Below are positions 1 to 6,520 of a stretch of DNA of 6,818 nucleotides, one piece after another; the stretch's first letter is position 1, and each line of letters opens with the position of its first letter. This DNA is from Pseudomonadota bacterium (lineage in GTDB: Bacteria; Pseudomonadota; Alphaproteobacteria; Acetobacterales; Acetobacteraceae), in assembly GCA_023390705.1 (NCBI GenBank), contig JAEWCI010000633.1, forward strand, positions 1 to 6,818, read 5' to 3'. The notes below the pieces were generated by a model, which was not told where the DNA came from, did no database searches, and saw nothing but the letters and a program-made list of their open reading frames with translations. The position numbers and the translations under genes are program-made.

Positions 1-937
1 GGGCGTAGTCCACCGCCATGGCCCAGTCCGGCAGCGGGTCCGGCAGACCGGCGAGGTTGCGCGCCGGCCCCGCCAGCAGCAGGGCGCGGCGGCCGAGCAG
101 CCGCGCCACTTCCAGGCTTTCCCGGTAGAAATCGCCCGCGGCATGCACCGCGGCGGCACCCAGGGTGAAGAGCAGCGGCGGCGGCCCGGCGGCGAGGAAG
201 CGGGCCAGGTCCGGCGGCAGCCGCGCATCCTCGTCCCAGAAGGCGAAGCCGGTGGGCTCGGTACCCGGCGGCCAGTCCGGCTGGCGTTGCGCCAGCAAGG
301 GGGAGAAGAGCGCCAGGCCGAAGCCGGGCACCCCGGCGCTGTTCAGCAGGGGGTCCAGCGCCGGCGCCAGCCCCAGTTCCGCCCGGAATTCATGCACCGG
401 CGCCAGCCAGTCGCGCAGCACCCGCAGCACCAGCCGGCGCTGCAGCGGCGCCAGCCAGCGGTTGAAGCGGTAAAGGTGGCGGACCCAGGGCGCCGGCGCA
501 GGCACCGAAAGCTCACGCGCCGAGAAGTACATCACCGGCTGCAGCGCCACCGGCGCCCAGGGAATGCCGAGCTGCTCCGCCACCATCGGCGCCGCCGGCA
601 CGATGGGGTTGGAGAGGATGAGGTCGCACCCCCCGGCGGCCACGAGCAGGTCGGCATGGCTCTCGCGGATGGCCGGGACGACGAATTCCTTCCAGACGAA
701 TTCCGGCCCATCCAGGGGGTGCATGGCCCGGGCCATGACCTCCGGCACCAGCGCTTCCTCCGGCATGTCGGGCCGCAGCGGGGCGAAGGGGATGCCGGCG
801 GCCGTCACCCGCGCCCGGTAGGCGGGCGGCACCGCCAGCACCGGCGCATGGCCCCGCGCCCCGAGGCCCTGGGCCAGCGCCATGAAGGGATGCAGGTCCC
901 CCAGCGAGCCGGAGGAGGCGAGGAGGATGCGCGCCAT
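1..937 (-). CDS. GT1 (UGT/RhlB/YjiC-like) glycosyltransferase, C-terminus cut by left edge
   Basis: Predicted cytoplasmic glycosyltransferase of the two-domain GT-B fold, which moves a sugar from a nucleotide-sugar donor to a small or lipid acceptor. The start is ATG at 937 (minus), preceded by an AAAAGGGG Shine-Dalgarno-like stretch at 940-947. 312 codons are visible with no stop. The N-terminal Rossmann half opens with MARILLASSGSLGDLHPF; the G-x-x-GD-x-x-P pattern (G13, D14, P17) is typical of RhlB-like and sterol-type GT1 enzymes. Residues 105-135 (DLILSN, then LGIPWAPV) are the usual acceptor-domain core. Residues 254-275 (LLFTLG, AVHAAG, FY) begin the C-terminal nucleotide-sugar domain. 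The window ends about where the family's HxGGxGT donor motif would start, so the catalytic half cannot be judged. A261 replaces a Ser that is usual after the TLG. There is no signal peptide. It lies 17 bp after the RND pump gene and is probably cotranscribed with it. The acceptor is unknown; a glycolipid or a xenobiotic are the main options. Confidence 0.87.
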   Translation of the reverse strand, partial: MARILLASSGSLGDLHPFMALAQGLGARGHAPVLAVPPAYRARVTAAGIPFAPLRPDMPEEALVPEVMARAMHPLDGPEFVWKEFVVPAIRESHADLLVAAGGCDLILSNPIVPAAPMVAEQLGIPWAPVALQPVMYFSARELSVPAPAPWVRHLYRFNRWLAPLQRRLVLRVLRDWLAPVHEFRAELGLAPALDPLLNSAGVPGFGLALFSPLLAQRQPDWPPGTEPTGFAFWDEDARLPPDLARFLAAGPPPLLFTLGAAAVHAAGDFYRESLEVARLLGRRALLLAGPARNLAGLPDPLPDWAMAVDYA

Positions 938-939
938 CG

Positions 940-947
940 CCCCTTTT
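940..947 (-). promoter_or_regulatory. Shine-Dalgarno sequence of the glycosyltransferase gene
   Basis: AAAAGGGG on the minus strand, two bases before the ATG at 937 and within the 17-bp gap after the RND stop codon (957-955). It supports independent ribosome entry at the third gene of the operon and decides the start. The spacing is short, so the match is moderate. Confidence 0.5.
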
Positions 948-954
948 CTGCCAC

Positions 955-3900
955 TCAGTCCCCGGCCACGGTCGCTTCGCGCCGGCGGAAGGCGCCCTTC
1001 ACCCGTTCCCGCATGCCCTGGAACACCACATAGAGCATCGGGATCATGAAGATGCCGATGATCGAGGCCGCCAGCATGCCCCCGAAGACCGGCGTGCCGA
1101 CCGCGCGGCGGGAGAGCATGGCCGCCCCCGTCGCGGTGATCAGCGGCACCAGGCCGAGGATGAAGGCGATGGAGGTCATCATCACCGCGCGGAACCGCAG
1201 CCGCGCGCCCTCGATGGCGGCGTCGCGCACCGAAAGCCCGCGGTCCTCCCGCGCTTCCTTGGCGAATTCGATGATGAGGATGCCGTTCTTCGCCGCCAGC
1301 GCGATCAGCACCACCAGGCCGATCTGGGCATAGACGTCCAGCGACAGCCCGCTCAAGCGGATGGCGAGGAAGGAGCCGAGCCCGCCCACCGCGACCGAAA
1401 GCAGCACCGGCACTGGGATGGTCCAGCTTTCGTAGAGCGCCACCAGGAACAGATAGGCGAACAGCACGGCGAGGCCGATCAGCATGCCGGTCTGGCCGCT
1501 GGCCTGCTTTTCCTGGTAGGCGGTGCCGGTCCAGTCGAAGCCATAGCCCGATGGCAGGGCACGGGCGGAGATCTGCTCCATCGCCGCCAGCGCCTCGCCC
1601 GAGGAGACGCCCGGCCGCCCGGCGCCGTTCAGGGTGAGGGAGCGGTAGTTGTTGTAGCGCTGGATGGTCTGCGGACCCAGCACCACCCGGACATCGGCGA
1701 AGGCGCGCAGCGGCACCATGTCGCCACGGCTGTTGCGCACGCGGATGCGCCAGATATCCGGGATGTCGTCGCGGTCGCCGGCCTCGGCCTGGATGTTGAC
1801 CTGCCAGGTGCGGCCGAACAGGTTGAAGTCGTTGACGTAGAACCCGCCCAGCGTGGCCTGCAGCGCGGTGAAGATGTCGCCCACCCGCACCCCGAGCGCC
1901 TGCGCCTTGTCCCGGTCGATATCGAGGAACAGGCTGGGCGTGGTGGGGGAGAAGGTGGTGAACACCGCCGCCAGGCGCGGGTCCTGGTTGGCGGCGACCA
2001 TCAGCCCGCCCGCCACGCCGCCCAGTTCCGCCGGCTCCCGCCCCTCGAAATCCTGCAACTGGTACTCGAACCCGCCGCCGGTGCCGAGCCCGATGATCGG
2101 CGGGATGTTGAAGGCGAAGACATTGGCGACACGGATCGCCTGCGCCCCGCCAAATACCCGGCCGATCGCGGCATTCACCGAATCCTGCACCGCGGTGCGC
2201 TCGGCGAAGGACTTCATCCGCGCCACGATGAAGGCGGAATTGGACTGCGCGCCCTGGTCGATCAGGCTGAAGCCGACGATGCTGAGGATGTTGGCGATCG
2301 CTTCGTTCTGCCGCAGGATCTGCTCCACCTGGATGACGGCATCGCGGGTGCGGCCGACGCTGGCGCCCTGCGGCAGTTGAAGCTGGACGAAGAAGGCGCC
2401 CTGGTCCTCCTGCGGCAGGAAGCCCTGGGGCGTCGCCTTGGACACCCACCAGATGCCGGCGCCGAAGGCCACTGTCAGCAGCAGCGAAAGCACCGCCACG
2501 CGGACCAGCCGCGCCACCACCGCGGCATAGCCGTTGCGCACCTTGTCGATGCCGAGCAGCACGTATTTGATCGGCCCGCGCCGCGGCCCGCCATGGCGCA
2601 GCACCAGGGCGCAGAGCGCCGGCGAGAGGGTCAGCGCATTGGTCGCCGAAATCAGCATGGCGACGGCGATGGTGACGGCGAATTGCCGGAACAGCACGCC
2701 GGAGACGCCGGGGATGAAGGCCACCGGCACGAAGACCGAAAGCAGGACCAGGGTGATGGCGATGATCGGCCCGGTGATCTCGGCCATCGCCTTCTTGGTG
2801 GCCTGGGCCGGGGTCAATTCCGGGTGCTCCTCCAGCACCCGCTCCACATTCTCGACCACCACGATGGCGTCGTCCACCACGATGCCGATGGCCAGCACCA
2901 TGGCGAGCAGCGAAATGGTGTTGGCGGTGTAGCCCACCGCCAGCAGCACGGCGAAGGTGCCGATCAGGCTGACCGGCACCGCGATGGTCGGGATGATGGT
3001 GGCCCGCAGGCTGCCGAGGAAGAGATAGACGACGATGACGACGAGGATGAAGGCTTCGAGCAGCGTCTTGATCACCTCATGGATCGTGTCGTTCACGAAA
3101 TCCGAGGTGTCGTACACCACCGTGTAGCGCACCCCTTCGGGGAAGCGCTGGCTCAGCCGGTCCAGGGTCTGCCGCAGCGTCTGCGCCACCTGCACCGCAT
3201 TGGCGCCGGGGGCGAGATAGACGCCGAAGGTCACGGTTGGCCGGCCGTTCAGCCGGCTTTCGGTGTCCATGCTGGTGGCGCCCAGTTCCACCCGCGCCAC
3301 GTCGCGCACGCGGAGCGTGCTGCCGTCCGGGTTGGCGCGGATGATGATGTCGCCGAATTGCTCCGGCGTGGCCAGGCGGCCCTGGGTCTGGATGTTGAAC
3401 TGGAATTGCTGGTCCTCGCCGATCGGCCGGGCGCCGATGCGGCCGACCGCCGCCTGCACGTTCTGCGCCTGGATCGCCGCGATGATGTCCTGCGGCGTGA
3501 CGTTCAGGCTGATGAGGCGGTCCACCTGGAACCAGACGCGCATGGAATAGTCCATGGCGCCGAACAGGTTAACCTGGCCCACGCCAGGGACGCGGGCCAG
3601 CGTGTCTATGATGTTGATGGTGGCGTAGTTGGAGAGGAAGAGCGGGTCCTGCTGCCCGGTTTCCGAATAGAGCGCGATGAATTGCAGCACCGCGGCGGAT
3701 TGCTTGCGCACCGTCACGCCGTTGCGCTGCACTTCCAGCGGCAGCCGCGCCAGCGCCGCCTGCACCCGGTTGTTGACGTTGACGGTGTTGATATCCGGGT
3801 TGGTGCCCAGCGCGAAGGTGACGGAAAGCGTGTAGGTGCCGTCATTGGCGCTGTTGGAGCGCATGTAGAGCATGCGGTCCGCGCCGTTCACCGCGCTCTC

Positions 3901-4098
3901 TAGCACCTGCGCCACGGAGCTTTCCACCACGGCGGCGGAAGCGCCGGGATAGCGCGTGGAAACCGAAACCTGCGGCGGCACGATGTCCGGGAACTGGCTG
4001 ACCGGGATGACGAAGAGCGAGAGCAGCCCGGCCAGGGTGGTGATGATCGCGATGACGACGGCCAGCCGTGGCCGATCCACGAAGACGCTGGAGATCAT
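955..4098 (-). CDS. RND multidrug efflux pump, inner-membrane permease (HAE1/AcrB-MexF family)
   Basis: Proton-driven inner-membrane transporter that takes amphiphilic compounds from the periplasm or outer membrane leaflet and passes them to an outer-membrane channel. It has 1047 residues, the usual HAE1 length. Twelve membrane segments are visible: about 10-30, 341-360, 366-388, 393-413, 442-462, 473-497, 534-553, 871-891, 896-916, 923-943, 972-992 and 1003-1027. Two large periplasmic loops (about 31-340 and 554-870) carry the porter and docking domains. The proton-relay residues are present: D409 and D410 in GIVVDDAIVVVEN (TM4) and K937 in LAAKNGILIIEFA (TM10), with Arg residues at 966-970 before TM11. 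The Gly-rich GLGTGGGFEYQLQD (about 670-683) matches the switch-loop region of MexF-like pumps. The intact DD and K argue for a functional drug/proton antiporter and against the heavy-metal (HME) class. The gene starts 6 bp after the adaptor stop, so translation is probably coupled; its own ribosome site (GGCGGGG further upstream) is weak. The substrate cannot be read from the sequence. Confidence 0.97.
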   Translation of the reverse strand: MISSVFVDRPRLAVVIAIITTLAGLLSLFVIPVSQFPDIVPPQVSVSTRYPGASAAVVESSVAQVLESAVNGADRMLYMRSNSANDGTYTLSVTFALGTNPDINTVNVNNRVQAALARLPLEVQRNGVTVRKQSAAVLQFIALYSETGQQDPLFLSNYATINIIDTLARVPGVGQVNLFGAMDYSMRVWFQVDRLISLNVTPQDIIAAIQAQNVQAAVGRIGARPIGEDQQFQFNIQTQGRLATPEQFGDIIIRANPDGSTLRVRDVARVELGATSMDTESRLNGRPTVTFGVYLAPGANAVQVAQTLRQTLDRLSQRFPEGVRYTVVYDTSDFVNDTIHEVIKTLLEAFILVVIVVYLFLGSLRATIIPTIAVPVSLIGTFAVLLAVGYTANTISLLAMVLAIGIVVDDAIVVVENVERVLEEHPELTPAQATKKAMAEITGPIIAITLVLLSVFVPVAFIPGVSGVLFRQFAVTIAVAMLISATNALTLSPALCALVLRHGGPRRGPIKYVLLGIDKVRNGYAAVVARLVRVAVLSLLLTVAFGAGIWWVSKATPQGFLPQEDQGAFFVQLQLPQGASVGRTRDAVIQVEQILRQNEAIANILSIVGFSLIDQGAQSNSAFIVARMKSFAERTAVQDSVNAAIGRVFGGAQAIRVANVFAFNIPPIIGLGTGGGFEYQLQDFEGREPAELGGVAGGLMVAANQDPRLAAVFTTFSPTTPSLFLDIDRDKAQALGVRVGDIFTALQATLGGFYVNDFNLFGRTWQVNIQAEAGDRDDIPDIWRIRVRNSRGDMVPLRAFADVRVVLGPQTIQRYNNYRSLTLNGAGRPGVSSGEALAAMEQISARALPSGYGFDWTGTAYQEKQASGQTGMLIGLAVLFAYLFLVALYESWTIPVPVLLSVAVGGLGSFLAIRLSGLSLDVYAQIGLVVLIALAAKNGILIIEFAKEAREDRGLSVRDAAIEGARLRFRAVMMTSIAFILGLVPLITATGAAMLSRRAVGTPVFGGMLAASIIGIFMIPMLYVVFQGMRERVKGAFRRREATVAGD

Positions 4099-4104
4099 CG
4101 CGGC

Positions 4105-5271
4105 TCAGCCCCGCCCGCCGGGCGCGGTGGATGCCGCCGGCTGGCCGGCCGGGGCCGGGTTCACCGGCTGACCGGGGCGGACCCGCTGCATGCCTTCCAC
4201 GATCACCGTCTCGCCACCCTGCAGCCCCTCCTCGATCACGGCCCTTTCGGCGGTGCTGGAGCCGAGCCGCACGGTGCGGCGCTCCGCCTGGTTGTTCTGG
4301 CCGACGACGAGGACGAAGAAGCCGCCCTGGTCCTGCAGCACCGCGGCGCGGGGGATGACGATGGCCTGCACCGGCTCCGCCCCCTCCACCAGCACCGAGA
4401 CGAATTGGCCGTCGATCAGCTCCCGGTCGCCGGGGGTGCCAGGCTCCGTATTCTCCCGCACCGGGTTGGGGATGGTGGCACGGACCAGCAGGCTGTCGGT
4501 GTTGCGGTCCACCTGGGTATCAATGAAATTCACCCGGCCGGCATGGGGATAGACCCGGCCATCGGTCAGCCTGACGCGCACCACCACCGCCGCCGTGCCG
4601 CCGCGCCCTTCATAGCGGTTGCGCAGTTCCATCGCGGCGCGGGAGCTGATGGTGAAGGCGACACGCATCGGGTCCTGGCTGACGATGGTGGCCAGCGGCT
4701 GCTCCAGCGTCGGCGATACCACATTGCCCGGGGTAAGGGTGGCGCGGCCGATCTTGCCGTCGATCGGCGCGGTGATGACGGTATAGGCAAGGTTGATCTC
4801 GGCCACCCGGACCTGCGCCTGGGCGCCGAGCACGGCGGCATTGGCGGTGCGCTCCTGCGCCTGGGCGTTGTCCAGCGCCACCTGGGTGCCGGCGCCGGTC
4901 GTGCGCAATTGCTGCGCCCGGGCCAGGGCGACACGGGCATTCTCCAGTTGCGCCTGGGCGGAAGCCAGGTTGGCCCGCGCCTGTTCGAGTTGCGCCTCGA
5001 AGGGCGCCCGCTCGATACGGAACAGGACCTCGCCCTGCTTCACCTCCTGCCCTTCCTGGAACAGGCGTTCCTGCAGGAAGCCGGTGACGCGGGCGCGGAT
5101 GTCCACCCGGTTGATCGCCTCGATCCGGCCGACGAATTCCGTACTTTCGGTGACGGGGCGGCGCTCGGCGGTCTGCACACCGACAGCGGGCGGCCCCTGC
5201 GGGCCGAATTGCGCCTGGGCCGGGGCGGCAAGCGCAAGCAGCAGCAGGAGACAGGACGACAGGCGCAACAT
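4105..5271 (-). CDS. RND efflux periplasmic adaptor subunit (HlyD/AcrA/MexE-type MFP)
   Basis: Periplasmic adaptor that joins the RND pump to an outer-membrane channel. It has 388 residues, the normal family length. Residues 1-20 form a Sec signal peptide (hydrophobic LLLLLALAAP, cleavage likely after AQA at 20). C7 sits too early to be a lipobox Cys, so the mature protein is probably not lipidated. The order is: first half of the barrel-sandwich (lipoyl-like) domain about 45-88 (FVGRIEAINRVDIRARVTGF), an alpha-helical coiled-coil hairpin about 90-160 rich in Ala, Gln and Leu heptads, second lipoyl half about 161-196 (ITAPIDGKIGRATLTPGNVV), beta-barrel about 200-300, and membrane-proximal domain about 300-365. 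A Pro/Ala/Gly tail (366-388) ends the protein. The ATG at 5271 is preceded by GGGGTGAT, a reasonable match to the anti-Shine-Dalgarno complement. It is the first gene of the left operon, 6 bp before the pump. No outer-membrane factor is encoded in the window. Confidence 0.96.
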   Translation of the reverse strand: MLRLSSCLLLLLALAAPAQAQFGPQGPPAVGVQTAERRPVTESTEFVGRIEAINRVDIRARVTGFLQERLFQEGQEVKQGEVLFRIERAPFEAQLEQARANLASAQAQLENARVALARAQQLRTTGAGTQVALDNAQAQERTANAAVLGAQAQVRVAEINLAYTVITAPIDGKIGRATLTPGNVVSPTLEQPLATIVSQDPMRVAFTISSRAAMELRNRYEGRGGTAAVVVRVRLTDGRVYPHAGRVNFIDTQVDRNTDSLLVRATIPNPVRENTEPGTPGDRELIDGQFVSVLVEGAEPVQAIVIPRAAVLQDQGGFFVLVVGQNNQAERRTVRLGSSTAERAVIEEGLQGGETVIVEGMQRVRPGQPVNPAPAGQPAASTAPGGRG

Positions 5272-5300
5272 GCATCACCCCGGGGAGAGTTCGGCGGTAG

Positions 5301-5329
5301 CCATGTCGGTTTTTGCTGCGCTGCGTCAA
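5301..5329 (-). promoter_or_regulatory. Candidate promoter for the adaptor-pump-glycosyltransferase operon
   Basis: In the divergent 111-bp spacer (5272-5382), the minus strand has TTGACG (5329-5324), a good sigma-70-type -35 match. A 17-bp spacer then leads to ACATGG (5306-5301), a poor -10. The placement, about 30 bp upstream of the adaptor ATG, is right for a leader transcript. The -10 weakness keeps this tentative. I see no convincing repressor palindrome here and no equally clear promoter for the divergent plus-strand gene. Confidence 0.33.
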
Positions 5330-5382
5330 GCCATGGATCGGCGGACTTGCCCCCCGTGCGGCAGAGGTGCAGCCTGGGCGGC

Positions 5383-6312
5383 ATGTGGAACAGCTCCCCG
5401 CGGGAAATCCCCGTTCGCCTCTTTTCCCGCCTGCCCGATTCGCTCCGCCGCATGCGCCAGACAGCATGGTCCGACGCGAATCGCGCCGGCGCCGCGGTGG
5501 ACAGCTTCCTGGAAGGCCCCTGCTTCGATCATGCCGGGAACTTCCTGGTCACCGACATCCCCAATGGCCGCATCTTCCGTGTCGGGCCGGGCAAATGGGA
5601 AGTGGTGGCGGAGTATGACGGCTGGCCGAACGGCATGGCGGCTGGCCCGCGCCCCGAAGGGCATGGCGGGGGACGCGGCGGGGCCCATGCCGGCTCCCTG
5701 CTCATCACCGACTACCGCCACGGGCTGCTGAGCCTCGATCCCGCCACCGGCAGCATGGCGCCGGTGCTGGAGAACGTGATCTCGGAAGGCTTCAAGGGGC
5801 TGAACGACCTGGTGCTGCACCGGGACGGCAGCATCCTTTTCACCGACCAGGGCCAGACCGGGTTGCAGGACCCCAGCGGCCGGGTGTTCCGCCTGCACCC
5901 GGATGGCAGGGTGGACCGGCTGATCTCGAATGGCCCAAGCCCCAACGGCGTGGCGCTGAACCTGGCGCAGACCCATTGCTACGTGGCGATGACGCGAAGC
6001 TGCGAGGTCTGGCGCTTCGCCCTGCGGCCGGATGCCATCGTCGGCAAGGCCCAGTGCTTCTTCCGCGTGCCCGCGGGGACCAGCGGGCCGGACGGCATGG
6101 CGGTGGACGCGCATGACCGGCTGTTCATCGCCAATCCCGGCCATGGCCAGGTCTGGGGCGTGAATGCGCATGGGCGCTGCGTGTTCCGGGTGGACTGCAC
6201 CGCCTTCGGCACCCATGCGACCAATTGCTGCTTCGCGCCGGACGGCACAACGCTGCTCATCACCGAAAGCGGCACCGGGCAGGTGCTGGCGGCGGAAATC
6301 CCACCCCCCTGA
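5383..6312 (+). CDS. SMP-30/gluconolactonase/LRE family protein
   Basis: Predicted six-bladed beta-propeller hydrolase, probably acting on a sugar lactone or related ester with a bound divalent metal. It has 309 residues and no signal peptide, so it is likely cytoplasmic. Likely metal ligands, by family pattern, are E44 (FLEGPCFD), N188 (SPNGVAL) and D237 (GPDGMAVD). N141 and D142 (KGLNDL) match the substrate-side Asn region. Other family blocks are FLVTDIPNGRIFRV (54-67), ITDYRHGLL (108-116), FTDQGQTGLQDPSGRVFRL (153-171) and LLITESGTGQVL (291-302). The ATG at 5383 is chosen because the N-terminus IPVRLFSRLPDSLR is the usual one for this subgroup. The frame stays open far upstream, and the ribosome site (TGGGCGG) is weak, so GTG 5356 or TTG 5347 remain possible. 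Oddities are a Gly-rich loop insertion at 88-104 and eight cysteines. It is divergent from the efflux operon and 214 bp before a solute-binding gene, which hints at a catabolic role. The true substrate is unknown. Confidence 0.9.
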   Translation: MWNSSPREIPVRLFSRLPDSLRRMRQTAWSDANRAGAAVDSFLEGPCFDHAGNFLVTDIPNGRIFRVGPGKWEVVAEYDGWPNGMAAGPRPEGHGGGRGGAHAGSLLITDYRHGLLSLDPATGSMAPVLENVISEGFKGLNDLVLHRDGSILFTDQGQTGLQDPSGRVFRLHPDGRVDRLISNGPSPNGVALNLAQTHCYVAMTRSCEVWRFALRPDAIVGKAQCFFRVPAGTSGPDGMAVDAHDRLFIANPGHGQVWGVNAHGRCVFRVDCTAFGTHATNCCFAPDGTTLLITESGTGQVLAAEIPPP

Positions 6313-6362
6313 TGCCGGCGCCGGAGGCTGCGGCTCGCCCTGCCCGGGCGGAACCCGGCATC
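6311..6362 (+). terminator. Possible 3' stem-loop after the SMP-30-like gene
   Basis: GATGCCGG (6311-6318, overlapping the TGA stop) is the exact reverse complement of CCGGCATC (6355-6362). Inside it, CGCCC (6336-6340) and GGGCG (6346-6350) form a 5-bp hairpin with a 5-nt loop. There is no T-run after it, so it is not a canonical intrinsic terminator. It could protect the 3' end, or be a chance product of the GC-rich composition. Confidence 0.3.
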
Positions 6363-6441
6363 CCTGGCGGCCCGGTGATTCCCGCGACACCTGCGCCGCG
6401 CCGCTCATCCCACACCTGAAGGCGTGCCGGCGGCTTTCCGC

Positions 6442-6471
6442 TTGACCGCTGCCTGCCGCCAGTCGCACAAG
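6442..6471 (+). promoter_or_regulatory. Candidate promoter of the Bug solute-binding gene
   Basis: TTGACC (6442-6447) is a good -35 match. An 18-bp spacer then gives CACAAG (6466-6471), only a 3/6 match to TATAAT. If used, transcription would begin around 6478-6480, so the half-site cluster at 6485-6512 would lie at and just after the start point, a typical position for repression. The weak -10 makes this tentative. Confidence 0.33.
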
Positions 6472-6484
6472 TTCGGCTGCCATA

Positions 6485-6512
6485 CAGAACAGCGTTCTGA
6501 ACAACAGAACGC
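6485..6512. promoter_or_regulatory. Operator-like cluster of three CAGAAC/GTTCTG half-sites
   Basis: Three copies of one hexamer occur in 28 bp: CAGAAC (6485-6490), GTTCTG (6494-6499, inverted) and CAGAAC (6505-6510). The first two form a perfect inverted repeat with a 3-bp spacer. The last two form a second, with a 5-bp spacer, extending to 8-bp perfect arms (GCGTTCTG at 6492-6499, CAGAACGC at 6505-6512). A palindrome plus an extra half-site resembles the published operator design of some IclR-family regulators (PobR and PcaU). The regulator is not in the window, so the family is inference. The low G+C of the cluster against its GC-rich surroundings supports function. Confidence 0.6.
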
Positions 6513-6513
6513 A

Positions 6514-6520
6514 AGGGGAG
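6514..6520 (+). promoter_or_regulatory. Strong Shine-Dalgarno sequence of the Bug gene
   Basis: AAGGGGAGG spans 6513-6521, with the GGGGAGG core ending about five bases before the ATG at 6527. It is the best ribosome site in the window and fixes the start. It begins directly after the inverted repeat that ends at 6512, so a hairpin there could affect ribosome access. Confidence 0.75.

Noticed and set aside
143..1033. 296-codon plus-strand open frame at the left end
   Set aside because: It is Arg/Gln/Gly-rich and antisense to the glycosyltransferase and the pump C-terminus, both supported by family motifs.
2377..3903. 508-codon plus-strand open frame antisense to the RND pump
   Set aside because: It is rich in His, Arg, Asp and Gln in a low-complexity way typical of a frame opposite a GC-rich gene. 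It shows no family motif, while the minus strand encodes an unmistakable pump.
5278..5285. CCCCGGGG palindrome just upstream of the adaptor start as an operator
   Set aside because: It is only 8 bp of pure G and C in a GC-rich region, overlaps the ribosome-binding site and has no second copy, so chance is enough.
4610..5467. 285-codon minus-strand frame starting before the adaptor gene
   Set aside because: It overlaps the adaptor in another frame and has Arg/Gly/Ala-rich content with no motif. The adaptor frame has a signal peptide and full domain order.
6487..6510. Alphaproteobacterial LexA (SOS) box
   Set aside because: That box needs GAAC-N7-GAAC or GTTC-N7-GTTC. The GAAC copies here (6487, 6499, 6507) are separated by 8 and 4 bases, and the neighbouring gene is a transport receptor, not a repair gene.
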